Below are positions 48,436 to 57,502 of a stretch of 64,000 nucleotides of DNA, piece after piece. Numbering within the stretch: position 1 is the first letter of the stretch; each line of letters opens with the position of its first letter. Source of the stretch: Leifsonia sp. EB41 (lineage in GTDB: Bacteria > Actinomycetota > Actinomycetes > Actinomycetales > Microbacteriaceae); contig NZ_JBGCCJ010000001.1 of the NCBI RefSeq assembly GCF_041262565.1, positions 1,550,001 through 1,614,000 of the forward strand, given 5' to 3'. The notes below the pieces were generated by a model. That model made no database searches. It saw only the letters and a program-made list of their open reading frames with translations, and was not told the DNA's origin. The position numbers and the translations under genes were made by a program.

Positions 48436-48443
48436 CTTGCACG

Positions 48444-48533
48444 TGGCGGTACCGGTGGGATTTGAACCCACGGTGGGCTTTCACCCACACAACTTTTCGA
48501 GAGTTGCACCTTCGGCCGCTCGGACACGGTACC
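48444..48533 (-). tRNA. tRNA-Ser (anticodon CGA)
   Basis: A complete 90-nt class II tRNA. Acceptor GGTACCG pairs with CGGTACC, followed by discriminator G and an encoded CCA. The D arm contains GAGCGGCCGAA. The anticodon stem CAACT/AGTTG carries loop CTCGAAA, anticodon CGA. A long variable arm and GTTCAAATCC in the T arm follow. It reads the UCG Ser codon, common in high-GC genes. Confidence 0.95.
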
Positions 48534-48540
48534 GCCGATG

Positions 48541-48570
48541 AGTTTACTGGATGCGCGCGGTCACCGCGAA
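48541..48570 (-). promoter_or_regulatory. Promoter of tRNA-Ser
   Basis: On the minus strand -10 TAAACT (48541-48546) and a weak -35 TTCGCG (48565-48570) with an 18-nt spacer; transcription would start next to the mature 5-prime end. Confidence 0.45.
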
Positions 48571-48623
48571 TCGGGCAGGGGCCGGGCGCGCCCGAAGCTC
48601 AGGGAAGCGCAAGTGGACGGCAG

Positions 48624-48629
48624 TACGCT
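48624..48629 (+). promoter_or_regulatory. -10 box of a probably leaderless transcript
   Basis: TACGCT ends 6 nt before ATG 48636; no ribosome site is present. Confidence 0.45.
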
Positions 48630-48635
48630 GCCGGG

Positions 48636-49400
48636 ATGGGCATTCTGAAGCCAGCGGTCTGGCTGGGCGGCGCTCTGGTCGTCGCTACGGGCGCGGTGGC
48701 CGGGCGGGTGTGGGTCGCGCGGCAGCGCGCGTCGCTCGCCGCCGGCAAGGAGCGCATCAACCAGACGCTGCCCGTGCACTCCGCGTGGTGGCGCGACCAC
48801 GCCAAGACGGAGGGCGAGATCCTCTACGTGGCCATCGGGGACAGCGCCGCGCAGGGGATCGGCGCCTCCGTGCCGCGCAACAGCTATGTCGGCGTGATCG
48901 CCGACCACGTCCGGTCCGCGACCGGACGGAGCGTCCAGGTCGTCAACCTGTCCGTGTCCGGGGCGACCGTCGCGCTGGCCGCCGACGACCAGATTCCCCG
49001 GCTCGCCGACCATGCCCCCGACCTCGTCACCGTGTCGATCGGCGCGAACGACATCGCCGATTTCGACCCCGTGCGTTTCCGGGAAGGCATCCGCCGGGTG
49101 TTGGACGCGGTGCCGTCGGACGCGATCGTGGCCGACCTCCCGTACTTCTACCTGCCGCACAACGAGCGCAAGGTCGCGGTCGCGAACGGCATCCTCCGCG
49201 AAGCGGCCGCCGAGCGCGGGCTGACGGTCGTCCCGCTGCACGAGGCCATGCGGCGGGAGGGGTGGCGCGGGGCGCTGCACCACTTCGCCGACGACTGGTT
49301 CCACCCGAACGACCACGGCTACCGGGTCTGGGCGTCCGCCTTCCTGCCCGCGGTCATCGAGCAGGCGACGGCCAGGTTCCCGCGGCGCGCCGCGCTCTAA
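48636..49400 (+). CDS. SGNH/GDSL hydrolase
   Basis: A 254-residue protein with one N-terminal membrane anchor (about residues 5-27) and an extracytoplasmic SGNH esterase domain. Block I is VAIGDSAAQGIGAS with the catalytic Ser near residue 70, block II has G in VNLSVSGAT, block III is SIGANDIADF, and block V is DDWFHPNDHGY with catalytic Asp and His. It would hydrolyse ester groups on lipids or surface glycans. Its TAA overlaps the convergent TAG of the next gene within CTAA. Confidence 0.9.
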   Translation: MGILKPAVWLGGALVVATGAVAGRVWVARQRASLAAGKERINQTLPVHSAWWRDHAKTEGEILYVAIGDSAAQGIGASVPRNSYVGVIADHVRSATGRSVQVVNLSVSGATVALAADDQIPRLADHAPDLVTVSIGANDIADFDPVRFREGIRRVLDAVPSDAIVADLPYFYLPHNERKVAVANGILREAAAERGLTVVPLHEAMRREGWRGALHHFADDWFHPNDHGYRVWASAFLPAVIEQATARFPRRAAL

Positions 49401-50335
49401 GCTGCGTCCTGCGGCAGCTTTGTGTTCGGCGCCAGGAACGACAGCACCCGCTCCCACGCCGGCGCGATGACGAGGTGACCGGCGCCGGGGAACATCTCCA
49501 TCCGGGCGTCCGGGATCGCCTTCCGGTACCAGGCGGCGTGCGCGTGACCCGCGATCGGGTCGGCGTCGCCGCCGATGATGAGCGTCTTCGCCCGCACCGC
49601 TCCCGGATCGAAGCCCCACGGTCGCGCGGTGTAGCTCAGGATGTCGGCCGCCACGCCGCCGGGACCCTGGCGGTAGGCGTCCTTCAACATTCGGCCGAGC
49701 CGGTCCTCCAGGCCGCGGCGGCCGAGCACCTCGGCGTCCACCGGTCCGGCTCCGAGCGCGTCGAGGGGGACGCCGCTCTCCAGGTCGGCGGCCCGCATTG
49801 CGTCGGCCTGGCCCTGCAGCATGGCGGACAGCCGGCTCCTCGCCTCGTCGGGTGAGAGGCGACCCAACTCGTCGGACTGCTTCTGCAGTTCGGGCGGGAT
49901 CCACGGCACGTCCTCGTTCGGGGCGGGAGTCGCGACCACCGCGACCCGGTCGACGAGCTCGGGATGGCGTGCGGCGAAGGCGAGCGCCACCCGGCCGCCG
50001 GCCGACCAGCCGGCGATGCCGATCGTCGGCGGACGGTTGACGCCGATCGGCGCCTCCAGCCGCTTCATCTCGCGGATGTATTCGGCGATGTCGTCGGCGG
50101 CGCCCACGATGCTCGGCCAGGAGCCGGCCGGCCACGGATCGCTGGAGCCGTAGCCCGGCCGGTCGAGCGACACGATGTGGACGCCGCGGTTCGCCGAGGC
50201 GTCCGGGTCGGGGTCGAACACCGACGAACCGGGGGCGGGATGGCAGAACACGATGACACGCGCGGCGACCGGGTCGCCCAGGGTGGTGACGCCGACACGT
50301 CGGCCCGAACGGAGGGTGAACGTCAGGTTGGCCAT
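49397..50335 (-). CDS. Alpha/beta hydrolase
   Basis: A 312-residue alpha/beta-hydrolase-fold protein. The N-terminal strands lead to VIVFCHPAPGSS (oxyanion loop, HP-x-PGS type), then SLDRPGYGSSDPWP, the nucleophile elbow GIAGWSAGGRVALAFA with Ser near residue 115, IIGGDADPIAG with the acid Asp, and GAGHLVIAP with the catalytic His near residue 285. A helical lid lies in between. The substrate is unknown. It is convergent with the SGNH gene, sharing bases at the stops. Confidence 0.9.
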   Translation of the reverse strand: MANLTFTLRSGRRVGVTTLGDPVAARVIVFCHPAPGSSVFDPDPDASANRGVHIVSLDRPGYGSSDPWPAGSWPSIVGAADDIAEYIREMKRLEAPIGVNRPPTIGIAGWSAGGRVALAFAARHPELVDRVAVVATPAPNEDVPWIPPELQKQSDELGRLSPDEARSRLSAMLQGQADAMRAADLESGVPLDALGAGPVDAEVLGRRGLEDRLGRMLKDAYRQGPGGVAADILSYTARPWGFDPGAVRAKTLIIGGDADPIAGHAHAAWYRKAIPDARMEMFPGAGHLVIAPAWERVLSFLAPNTKLPQDAA

Positions 50336-50428
50336 GCGGCCCATTGTGGCCCGAGGGCCCCGCGGCGAAAACCCTCGCGTCGCCACGGGAGGAGATTCCG
50401 TTCGACATGCCGCGCGCGGGCAGTCAGC

Positions 50429-50466
50429 GGAGGAGTCGTGCCGCGTGTCGGGGGCGGAACTCCTCC
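50429..50466. repeat. Inverted repeat upstream of the alpha/beta hydrolase gene
   Basis: GGAGGAGT and ACTCCTCC pair around a 22-nt GC-rich loop between the RadA stop and the hydrolase start. It may be the RadA terminator. Confidence 0.4.
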
Positions 50467-50490
50467 ATTAGCCGCGGGCCGGAGGCGGGG

Positions 50491-51852
50491 TCAGAAGGCG
50501 GCGTCGAGTTCTCGCTCGCGTGGGGTGGTGGCGGCAGTGAAGGCGACGCGCAGTGCCTCCCGGATCGTCGCGGCGCGCTCGTCGATGCGGGTCGAGAATC
50601 CGAGCCGCGTCGCCTCCGTCGCCCGCTGCTTGCCGCTCGTCACCGGCCGGATCTCCCCCGCCAGGCTGATCTCGCCGAATGCGACGAGCGTGTGCGGGAT
50701 GGCCCGGTCCGTCGCCGCCGACGCCACCGCCAGTGCGATGGCCAGGTCGGCGCCCGGCTCGGCCAGCCGCACCCCGCCGACGGTGGACACGTACACGTCC
50801 TTGTCGCCGAGGCGGATGCCGGCCCGCCGCTCCAGGACCGCCAGCAGCATCGCGACGCGCGAGGAGTCCACCCCGTTCGTCACGCGCCGCGGGTTGGGCG
50901 CGGTGGTCGCCACGACGAGCGCCTGCACCTCCACCGGCAGCGGCCGCCGGCCCTCCATCGCCACAGTGACGCAGGTGCCGGACACCGGCGTCGTGGTGCG
51001 GCTGAGGAAGAGCCCGCTCGGGTCCGGCACCTCGGCGATGCCGTCGCCGGCCATCTCGAAGCAGCCGACCTCGTCGGTCGGCCCGAACCGGTTCTTCAGC
51101 GCGCGCACGAACCGCAGCGCGGTCTGGCGGTCGCCCTCGAAGTGGCACACGACGTCCACCAGGTGCTCGAGCAGGCGCGGACCGGCGATCGAGCCGTCCT
51201 TGGTGACGTGACCGACGATCAGGATGGGGAGCTCGCGCTCCTTGGCTACGCGGATGAGCGTGCTGGCGACCTCGCGCACCTGGCTCGGGCCTCCCGCGAT
51301 GCCCTCGATGGACCCGCTCGACACGGTCTGCACGGAGTCCACGATGACGAGCGAGGGCCGCACAGCGTCGATCTGGCCGATGATCGTCGCCAGGTCGGTC
51401 TCGGAGGCGAGGAAGAGCTGGTCGTGCATGGCGCCGGTGCGCTCTGCGCGCATCCGCACCTGGCTCACGGACTCCTCGGCGCTCACGTAAAGGACCGGCC
51501 GGCCCTCACTCGCGGCCCGCGAGGCCACTTCCAGCAGCAGCGTCGACTTGCCGACCCCTGGCTCACCGCTCAGCAGGATGGCCGCGCCCGGCACGATGCC
51601 CCCGCCGAGGACGCGGTCGAACTCCCCGATGCCGCTCGGCCGGCGCTCCGCCGGCTCCGTGCCGACCGACGTGATCGCGCGCGCCGCGCGGTCCGCGCTC
51701 ACGACGACGGGCTTCAGAGCGCGCAGCACGCCCGTCGGCGCCGACGCCTCCGCGACGGTGCCCCACTCCTGGCATTCGCCGCAGCGGCCGACCCACTTCA
51801 CGGTCGTCCAGCCGCACTCGGTGCAGCGATACGTCACAGCGGCCTTTGCCAC
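50491..51852 (-). CDS. radA: DNA repair protein RadA
   Basis: A 453-residue RadA/Sms protein, a RecA-like ATPase that drives branch migration in recombination and repair. The N-terminal zinc finger has C10, C13, C24 and C27. Walker A GEPGVGKST lies near residue 98, Walker B near SLVIVDSVQT, the RadA-specific KNRFG near residue 250, and the C-terminal half is the Lon-protease-like domain without an active Ser-Lys dyad. GTG 51852 follows a GAGG site. Length is standard. Confidence 0.96.
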   Translation of the reverse strand: MAKAAVTYRCTECGWTTVKWVGRCGECQEWGTVAEASAPTGVLRALKPVVVSADRAARAITSVGTEPAERRPSGIGEFDRVLGGGIVPGAAILLSGEPGVGKSTLLLEVASRAASEGRPVLYVSAEESVSQVRMRAERTGAMHDQLFLASETDLATIIGQIDAVRPSLVIVDSVQTVSSGSIEGIAGGPSQVREVASTLIRVAKERELPILIVGHVTKDGSIAGPRLLEHLVDVVCHFEGDRQTALRFVRALKNRFGPTDEVGCFEMAGDGIAEVPDPSGLFLSRTTTPVSGTCVTVAMEGRRPLPVEVQALVVATTAPNPRRVTNGVDSSRVAMLLAVLERRAGIRLGDKDVYVSTVGGVRLAEPGADLAIALAVASAATDRAIPHTLVAFGEISLAGEIRPVTSGKQRATEATRLGFSTRIDERAATIREALRVAFTAATTPRERELDAAF

Positions 51853-51967
51853 GGAACCTCCTCAGTCGCGCTCCACACTACGGTCGGCCACCGTCATCGG
51901 CGGGAGGATCGCGGAACTCGTGGAGGAGCCCCCGCCGAGCCCGAACTGTGGAGGACAACAGGGCGGC

Positions 51968-52603
51968 TCAGCGCAGCGCGAACTGCTTCGTCGTCGCCGA
52001 GGTGATGCCCGCGACCGACACCTGCAGGTGGTACGACGCACCGCCGGCCGGCACCTGCGCACGCTGCGCCTGGCACGTCGACGGGTCGGACCGCGTGCGG
52101 TCCCAGGTGATCGGGGTCTGCGACGAGATCGTCTTGCCCGGCTGCAGCAGCACCTGGGCGTCGACCTTCGAGCTCTGGCAGTCCGTCGACTTCCAGTAGA
52201 CCTCCGAGCCGCTGGTGATCGTGAACACCTGCTGGGCGGTCCCGGCGTCGAGGACGCACGCGTTCGCTCCCGTGTTGGTGAGGGCGACCGAGAGCTGCGG
52301 GAGCTGGCCTGCCGTGTAGCTCGCGGCGTCGGTCACGGCCTCCACCTTGACGTCGGCCGGCTTGCAGGCCTGGCCGCTCGCGCTGGCGCTGGACGTCGGG
52401 ATGCTCGTCGCGGCGGCCGCGGTCGGCGCCGGTGTGTTCGTCGTGACCGGGGCGGTGGCGGGCTCACCGCTCGACGAGCCGGGCCGGACCACGATCAGGA
52501 CGATGACCACCACGACCGCGACGAGGCCGAGGAGGACGATGAGCCGACGGCGCCAGTAAACGCCGCTCGGCTTCGGGCCGACTGGGTTCTTGAACGTCGA
52601 CAT
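51968..52603 (-). CDS. Membrane-anchored extracytoplasmic protein
   Basis: A 211-residue protein with a cytoplasmic N-terminus, one membrane helix (about residues 20-41), a Thr/Pro/Ala-rich linker to 78, and a beta-sandwich-like domain from QACKPADVKVEAVTD to the end. Strand segments such as PQLSVALTNTGANACVLDAGTAQQVFTITSGSEVYW recall the DUF4232-like secreted domains of Actinobacteria. Four Cys in the outer domain may pair. Function unknown. Confidence 0.75.
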   Translation of the reverse strand: MSTFKNPVGPKPSGVYWRRRLIVLLGLVAVVVVIVLIVVRPGSSSGEPATAPVTTNTPAPTAAAATSIPTSSASASGQACKPADVKVEAVTDAASYTAGQLPQLSVALTNTGANACVLDAGTAQQVFTITSGSEVYWKSTDCQSSKVDAQVLLQPGKTISSQTPITWDRTRSDPSTCQAQRAQVPAGGASYHLQVSVAGITSATTKQFALR

Positions 52604-52648
52604 GCCCGCAGAGTAGCGCCGACCCGCGACACGCCGGGGCAGGCGCGC

Positions 52649-53161
52649 TCAGAGATGCTTCAACATGCGCGTGTTTCCCAGGGTGTTGGGCTTCACGCGG
52701 GCGAGGTCGAGGAACTCCGCGACGCCTTCGTCGTGCGAGCGGACGAGCTCGGCGTACAGGGTCGCATCGATGGACTCCGAGCCCATGTCCTCGAAGCCGT
52801 TGCGCTCGAAGAAGCCGACCTCGAAGGTGAGGCAGAACAGCCGGCTGAGTCCGAGCTCCGCCGCGTCGGCCTCCAGCCGGCCGAGCAGCGCGCGTCCGAC
52901 GCCGCGACCGAGCCACGGATCAGCGACGGCGAGCGTGCGCACCTCGGCGAGGTCGCTCCACATCACGTGCAGCGCGCCGCAGCCGATCAGCTCGCCCTCT
53001 GCGGTCTCGGCGACGCGGAACTCCTGCACCGACTCGTAGAAGGTCACCGCCTCCTTGCCGAGCAGGATGCGTCGCTGCACGAGCGGCTCCACGAGCTCCC
53101 TGATGCCGGGCACGTCGCTGGTCCGCGCCCTCCGAACCACATACGCGCCGTCAGAACTCAC
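52649..53161 (-). CDS. Amino-acid N-acetyltransferase, ArgA-like GNAT
   Basis: A 170-residue single-domain GNAT protein similar to the small N-acetylglutamate synthases of Actinobacteria (the Rv2747 type). Segments: VRRARTSDVPGIRELVEPLVQRRILLGKE, ETAEGELIGCGALHVMWSDLAEVRTLAV, and motif A DPWLGRGVGRALLGRLEADAAELGLSRLFCLTFEVGFFERNGFE. It would acetylate glutamate as the first step of arginine synthesis. GTG 53161 is preferred; GTG 53185 would extend it by eight residues. Confidence 0.82.
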   Translation of the reverse strand: MSSDGAYVVRRARTSDVPGIRELVEPLVQRRILLGKEAVTFYESVQEFRVAETAEGELIGCGALHVMWSDLAEVRTLAVADPWLGRGVGRALLGRLEADAAELGLSRLFCLTFEVGFFERNGFEDMGSESIDATLYAELVRSHDEGVAEFLDLARVKPNTLGNTRMLKHL

Positions 53162-53199
53162 GTCTCCAACCCTACCGACCACCACCCCCGCACGAAGAA

Positions 53200-53236
53200 A
53201 CCGCCGAGTACGCAGATCGTCTGCGTACTCGGCGGT
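53200..53236. terminator. Bidirectional terminator hairpin
   Basis: Perfect 17-bp arms ACCGCCGAGTACGCAGA and TCTGCGTACTCGGCGGT with loop TCG, preceded by AAGAAA. It follows clpC. A near copy of the right arm (CGCGTATTCGGCGGTCTC) is repeated at 53252-53269, reaching the clpC stop. Confidence 0.8.
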
Positions 53237-53267
53237 CTCTAGCGGATTATCCGCGTATTCGGCGGTC

Positions 53268-55796
53268 TCAGTCGTTCGCGTTCGCGGCGAGGTCGGGAGT
53301 GGCCGGGCCGGTGCCGATCGCGGCGGCGGTGTTAGCGCCCGCGCTGACGGACTCCTGGCGTGCGGTCGTGGTGAACACGAACTCGCCGTCCGTGAAGTCG
53401 ACGTGCACGTGGTCGCCCGCGTTCAGCTCGCCGTGGAGGATCTTCTCGCTGAGTCGGTCCTCGATCTCGTGCTGGACCGCGCGGCGCAGCGGCCGCGCTC
53501 CCAGCGTCGGGTCGAAGCCGACCTCGATCAGGCGCTCCTTGGCGGGCAGCTCCAGCTCGATCGTCATGTCGCGGTCGAGCAGCCGGTCGGAGAGGCGCTT
53601 GATGAACAGGTCCACGATCTGCAGCAGCTCGGCCTTGTTCAGCTGCGGGAAGACGATGATCTCGTCCACGCGGTTGAGGAACTCCGGCTTGAAGTTCTTC
53701 TTGAGCTCCTCGTAGACCTTGCCGCGCATCCGGTCGTAGCCGGTGGTCGGGTCGCCCTCGATCTGGAAGCCGACGGGGCCGCCGGAGATGTCCTTCGTGC
53801 CGAGGTTCGTGGTCATGATGATCACGGTGTTCTTGAAGTCGACCACGCGACCCTGGCCATCGGTCAGACGTCCCTCCTCCAGGATCTGGAGCAGCGAGTT
53901 GAAGATGTCCGGGTGCGCCTTCTCGATCTCGTCGAACAGCACGACGCTGAACGGCTTGCGGCGGACCTTCTCGGTGAGCTGGCCGCCCTCCTCGAAGCCG
54001 ACGAACCCGGGAGGGGCGCCGAACAGCCGGGAGACCGTGTGCTTCTCGCCGTACTCCGACATGTCGAGCGAGATCATCGCCGACTCGTCGTCGAACAGGA
54101 ACTCCGCGAGCGCCTTGGCCAGCTCCGTCTTACCGACACCGGTGGGGCCGGCGAAGATGAACGAGCCGGAGGGGCGCTTGGGGTCCTTCAGGCCGGCACG
54201 GGTGCGGCGGATGGTCTTGGAGAGCGCCGAGATGGCCTCCTCCTGACCGATGACCCGCTGGTGCAGGGCCTTCTCCATGAACACCAGGCGAGCGGACTCC
54301 TCCTCGGTGAGCTTGAAGACCGGGATGCCTGTGGCCTGCGCGAGAACCTCGGCGATCAGGCCCTCGTCGACCTCGGCCGTCGTCTTCACGTCGCCCGAGC
54401 GCCACTGCTTCTCCAGCCTCAGCCGCTCGCCGAGGAGGTTCTTCTCCTCGTCGCGCAGGGAGGCGGCCTTCTCGAAGTCCTGGTCCTCGATCGCGGCCTC
54501 CTTCTGGGAGCGCACGGCGGCGATCTTGTCGTCGAACTCACGCAGCTCCGGCGGCGCAGAGAGGATCGACAGGCGCAGGCGAGCGCCGGCCTCGTCGATC
54601 AGGTCGATGGCCTTGTCCGGCAGGAAACGGTCCTGGATGTACCGGTCGGCCAGGTTCGCGGCCGAGACGATCGCACCATCCGTGATCGACACCTTGTGGT
54701 GCGCCTCGTAGCGGTCGCGCAGCCCCTTCAGGATGTTGATCGTGTGGGGCAGCGATGGCTCCGCCACCTGGATGGGCTGGAACCGGCGCTCGAGCGCGGC
54801 GTCCTTCTCGAAGTGCTTGCGGTACTCGTCGAGCGTGGTCGCGCCGATGGTCTGCAGCTCGCCGCGGGCCAGCAGCGGCTTCAGGATGCTGGCCGCGTCG
54901 ATCGCGCCCTCGGCTGCACCGGCGCCGACGAGCGTGTGGATCTCGTCGATGAAGGTGATGATGTCGCCGCGGGTGCGGATCTCCTTGGTGACCTTCTTCA
55001 GGCGCTCCTCGAAGTCGCCGCGGTAGCGGGAGCCGGCGATGAGCGAGCCGAGGTCGAGCGTGTAGAGCTGCTTGTCCTTCAGCGTCTCCGGCACGTCGCC
55101 GCGGACGATCGCCTGCGCGAGACCCTCCACGACGGCGGTCTTGCCGACGCCGGGCTCACCGATCAGCACGGGGTTGTTCTTGGAGCGGCGCGACAGGATC
55201 TGCATGACGCGCTCGATCTCTTTCTCGCGCCCGATCACGGGGTCGAGCTTGTTGTCGCGCGCGGCCTGCGTGAGGTTGCGGCCGAACTGGTCGAGGATCT
55301 GGCTGCCTGCCTGCGCGGTCGCCTGATCGTTGCCCCCGACCTGGACCTGCTCCTTGCCCTGGTAGCCGGAGAGGAGCTGGATGACCTGCTGGCGCACGCG
55401 GTTGAGGTCGGCGCCCAGCTTCACGAGCACCTGGGCGGCGACGCCCTCGCCCTCGCGGATGAGGCCGAGCAGGATGTGCTCCGTGCCGATGTAGTTGTGG
55501 CCGAGCTGGAGGGCCTCGCGGAGGCTCAGCTCCAGGACCTTCTTGGCACGCGGCGTGAAGGGGATGTGGCCGGTCGGCTGCTGCTGACCCTGGCCGATGA
55601 TGTCCTGGACCTGCTCGCGGACCGCGTCCAGCGAGATACCGAGCGATTCCAGAGCCTTGGCGGCGACACCCTCACCCTCATGGATCAGGCCGAGCAGGAT
55701 GTGCTCCGTCCCGATGTAGTTGTGGTTGAGCATCTTGGCCTCTTCCTGGGCCAAGACGACGACGCGGCGAGCGCGGTCGGTGAATCTCTCGAACAT
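53268..55796 (-). CDS. clpC: ATP-dependent Clp protease ATP-binding subunit ClpC
   Basis: An 842-residue ClpC/HSP100 unfoldase that feeds substrates to ClpP. Two Clp_N repeats (residues 1-75 and 80-150; [13 protein letters not shown] in both), AAA domain 1 with GEPGVGKT near 215, a UVR motif in the M-domain ([33 protein letters not shown]), AAA domain 2 with GPTGVGKT near 555, and the ClpP-docking loop region. The C-terminal tail is Ala-rich. ATG 55796 follows AAGGAG. A ClgR-like box lies about 85 bp upstream. Confidence 0.97.
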   Translation of the reverse strand: MFERFTDRARRVVVLAQEEAKMLNHNYIGTEHILLGLIHEGEGVAAKALESLGISLDAVREQVQDIIGQGQQQPTGHIPFTPRAKKVLELSLREALQLGHNYIGTEHILLGLIREGEGVAAQVLVKLGADLNRVRQQVIQLLSGYQGKEQVQVGGNDQATAQAGSQILDQFGRNLTQAARDNKLDPVIGREKEIERVMQILSRRSKNNPVLIGEPGVGKTAVVEGLAQAIVRGDVPETLKDKQLYTLDLGSLIAGSRYRGDFEERLKKVTKEIRTRGDIITFIDEIHTLVGAGAAEGAIDAASILKPLLARGELQTIGATTLDEYRKHFEKDAALERRFQPIQVAEPSLPHTINILKGLRDRYEAHHKVSITDGAIVSAANLADRYIQDRFLPDKAIDLIDEAGARLRLSILSAPPELREFDDKIAAVRSQKEAAIEDQDFEKAASLRDEEKNLLGERLRLEKQWRSGDVKTTAEVDEGLIAEVLAQATGIPVFKLTEEESARLVFMEKALHQRVIGQEEAISALSKTIRRTRAGLKDPKRPSGSFIFAGPTGVGKTELAKALAEFLFDDESAMISLDMSEYGEKHTVSRLFGAPPGFVGFEEGGQLTEKVRRKPFSVVLFDEIEKAHPDIFNSLLQILEEGRLTDGQGRVVDFKNTVIIMTTNLGTKDISGGPVGFQIEGDPTTGYDRMRGKVYEELKKNFKPEFLNRVDEIIVFPQLNKAELLQIVDLFIKRLSDRLLDRDMTIELELPAKERLIEVGFDPTLGARPLRRAVQHEIEDRLSEKILHGELNAGDHVHVDFTDGEFVFTTTARQESVSAGANTAAAIGTGPATPDLAANAND

Positions 55797-55879
55797 TTCT
55801 ACTCCTTGGCGACGCCGTTGCAGGGTCGGCGCCGATACAACGAGAGTAACCGCGGCATCCGGTGCTGCGGAGGCATGTT

Positions 55880-55890
55880 CGCTGGAGGCG
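55880..55890. promoter_or_regulatory. ClgR-like activator box upstream of clpC
   Basis: CGCTGGAGGCG fits the actinobacterial ClgR core CGCYNANRGCG with one mismatch (G for the central A). Its distance of 84 bp from the clpC start is usual for activation. Confidence 0.4.
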
Positions 55891-55900
55891 TGACGCCGTG

Positions 55901-56332
55901 TCAGCCGCGGATGGCGGCGATCGTGAGGGTGGTGTCGGGGAGCTTGACGGTGACGTCCGAGCTGGTCGTCAGGCCGCTGGGCGTGTCGAACACGGTGGTG
56001 TGCGGGACGATGTCGTGCGTGCAGACGCCGCCGCTGGCCGGGGCGAGCATGGCCTCCAGCTGGTTGGACGCCACCACCTTCACCGACTGCACGGTCGGCG
56101 GGCAGGTGGAGCTGCCGTTGAGCACGATCCCGAACTGCTTTCCGTTCTCCAGCCAGGTCGCCCAGGAGGCGCCGCCCGCGCTGCTGGCCGGGGGCTGGAC
56201 CCCCTGCGGCTCGCCCGCGTAGTCCTTCGCGGGTTTCACCTGCGTGCTCGTACATCCCGCGAGCAGCAGGGCCGCGGCGACGAGCACAGCGGAGGCGGTG
56301 ACGGACATCCGGGGGCGCGCTGCACGATTCAC
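55901..56332 (-). CDS. Lipoprotein, hypothetical
   Basis: A 143-residue lipoprotein with lipobox LAGC and Cys27. The mature part has short strands (SWATWLENGKQFGIVLNGSSTCPPTVQSVKVVASNQLEAML, TVFDTPSGLTTSSDVTVKLPD) and two further Cys. It starts at GTG 56332 and reads in the same direction as clpC, which begins 104 bp downstream. No family recognised. Confidence 0.75.
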   Translation of the reverse strand: MNRAARPRMSVTASAVLVAAALLLAGCTSTQVKPAKDYAGEPQGVQPPASSAGGASWATWLENGKQFGIVLNGSSTCPPTVQSVKVVASNQLEAMLAPASGGVCTHDIVPHTTVFDTPSGLTTSSDVTVKLPDTTLTIAAIRG

Positions 56333-56362
56333 GCGCTCATTCTATGGGGGCCCGATGACGCC

Positions 56363-56368
56363 TAGGAT
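56363..56368 (+). promoter_or_regulatory. -10 box of a probably leaderless transcript
   Basis: TAGGAT ends 6 nt before ATG 56375; no ribosome site is present. Confidence 0.45.
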
Positions 56369-56374
56369 GCCGCC

Positions 56375-57352
56375 ATGAGCAACCTCGAGCGCGACCCGGT
56401 GGAGGTCCTCGCGGGCGACGACGTGATCGTCGCCGACGCGGGCGTGGAGATCCTGGAGCCGCGCGAGGTCCCGCTCGGCGGTCCGCGGGCGATGACCGTG
56501 CGACGCACCCTCCCGCAGCGGAAGCGCTCTCTGATCGGCGGCTGGTGCTTCGTCGACCACTACGGCCCGGACGACGTCTCGCTGACCGGCGGGATGCAGG
56601 TCCCGCCGCATCCGCACACCGGGCTGCAGACGGTGAGCTGGCTGTTCGAGGGCGAGATCGACCACCGCGACAGCGTGGGCAGCCACGCCCTGGTGCGGCC
56701 GGGCGAACTCAACCTGATGACGGCGGGGCGCGGGATCAGTCACTCCGAGGTGTCCACGCCCGGGACGCAGCGCCTGCACGGCGTCCAGCTCTGGGTGGCG
56801 CTGCCGAGCGCGTCGCGGGAGGTCACCCCCTTCTTCGAGCACCACGTCCCGTCCCCTGCGGCGCTCGGGGACGCGACCGTGCGGACGTTCGTCGGCGCGC
56901 TGGCCGGGAGCGGGACGACTGCGACGGTGTTCTCACCGCTGGTCGGCGCAGAGCTCACCATGCCGGCGGGAGCGCGGGTGGCCGTGCCGCTGGATCCGGC
57001 CTTCGAGCACGGCGTCCTGGTCGACGCCGGAGAGGTGACGGTCGCCGGGACCGCCGTGCCCCTCGCGCATCTCGCGTACCTCTGCCCCGGGCGTGACGCC
57101 GTGGAGGTGGAGGCCGCTGGGCCCGCGCGCCTCCTGCTGCTCGGCGGCGAGCCGCTCGGCGAGCAGATCGTCATGTGGTGGAACTTCATCGGCCGCAGCC
57201 ACGAGGACATCGTCGCGGCGCGGGCCGAGTGGCAGCGCGACGTGATCGACGGGGAGGACCCGGAGGGGCGGTTCGGGACCGTGGGCGGGTATGCCGGTGG
57301 CGCGCTGCCGGCGCCGGCTTTGCCGACGGTGCGGCTGAAGCCGCGCGGCTGA
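56375..57352 (+). CDS. Pirin family protein
   Basis: A 325-residue bicupin of the pirin family. The N-terminal cupin has the metal-binding motif HPHTGLQTVSWLFEGEIDHRDSVGS with two His and a later Glu/His, and GELNLMTAGRGISHSE, both diagnostic. The C-terminal cupin ends near the LLLLGGEPLGEQIVMWWNFIGRSHEDI segment. Bacterial pirins act as quercetinases or modulate metabolic enzymes; the role here is unknown. Likely leaderless. Confidence 0.93.
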   Translation: MSNLERDPVEVLAGDDVIVADAGVEILEPREVPLGGPRAMTVRRTLPQRKRSLIGGWCFVDHYGPDDVSLTGGMQVPPHPHTGLQTVSWLFEGEIDHRDSVGSHALVRPGELNLMTAGRGISHSEVSTPGTQRLHGVQLWVALPSASREVTPFFEHHVPSPAALGDATVRTFVGALAGSGTTATVFSPLVGAELTMPAGARVAVPLDPAFEHGVLVDAGEVTVAGTAVPLAHLAYLCPGRDAVEVEAAGPARLLLLGGEPLGEQIVMWWNFIGRSHEDIVAARAEWQRDVIDGEDPEGRFGTVGGYAGGALPAPALPTVRLKPRG

Positions 57353-57452
57353 GGGCGACAACATCCTCCACACCATCGGCTCGGCGACGATCTCTCCACA
57401 GATTTCCGCATCGCCCGCCTCAGATGACCTCCGCGCTGCACAATGGATCTAC

Positions 57453-57495
57453 GCATGCAGAAGGCTTTGTTTTGCATGCATGATCGATGTAAGCT
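57453..57495 (+). promoter_or_regulatory. Promoter-operator of the VapBC-type operon
   Basis: GCATGC occurs at 57453-57458 and again at 57474-57479 inside the palindrome TGCATGCA. TTGTTT (57467-57472), 17-nt spacer and TAAGCT (57490-57495) form a promoter over the second site, 7 nt upstream of ATG 57503. Autorepression by the antitoxin is expected. Confidence 0.5.
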
Positions 57496-57502
57496 CGAAT
57501 CC

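Larger units (their letters stand above)
48064..48443. other. Intergenic region between S53 gene and tRNA-Ser
   Basis: The 380-bp gap holds the S53 promoter (48149-48176) and the tRNA terminator (48400-48435). The 48180-48395 part shows no gene, repeat or palindrome that I can support. Confidence 0.5.

Noticed and set aside
53055-55796. Open frame of more than 1000 codons opposite clpC
   Set aside because: A mirror of clpC codon bias; no domain is recognisable.
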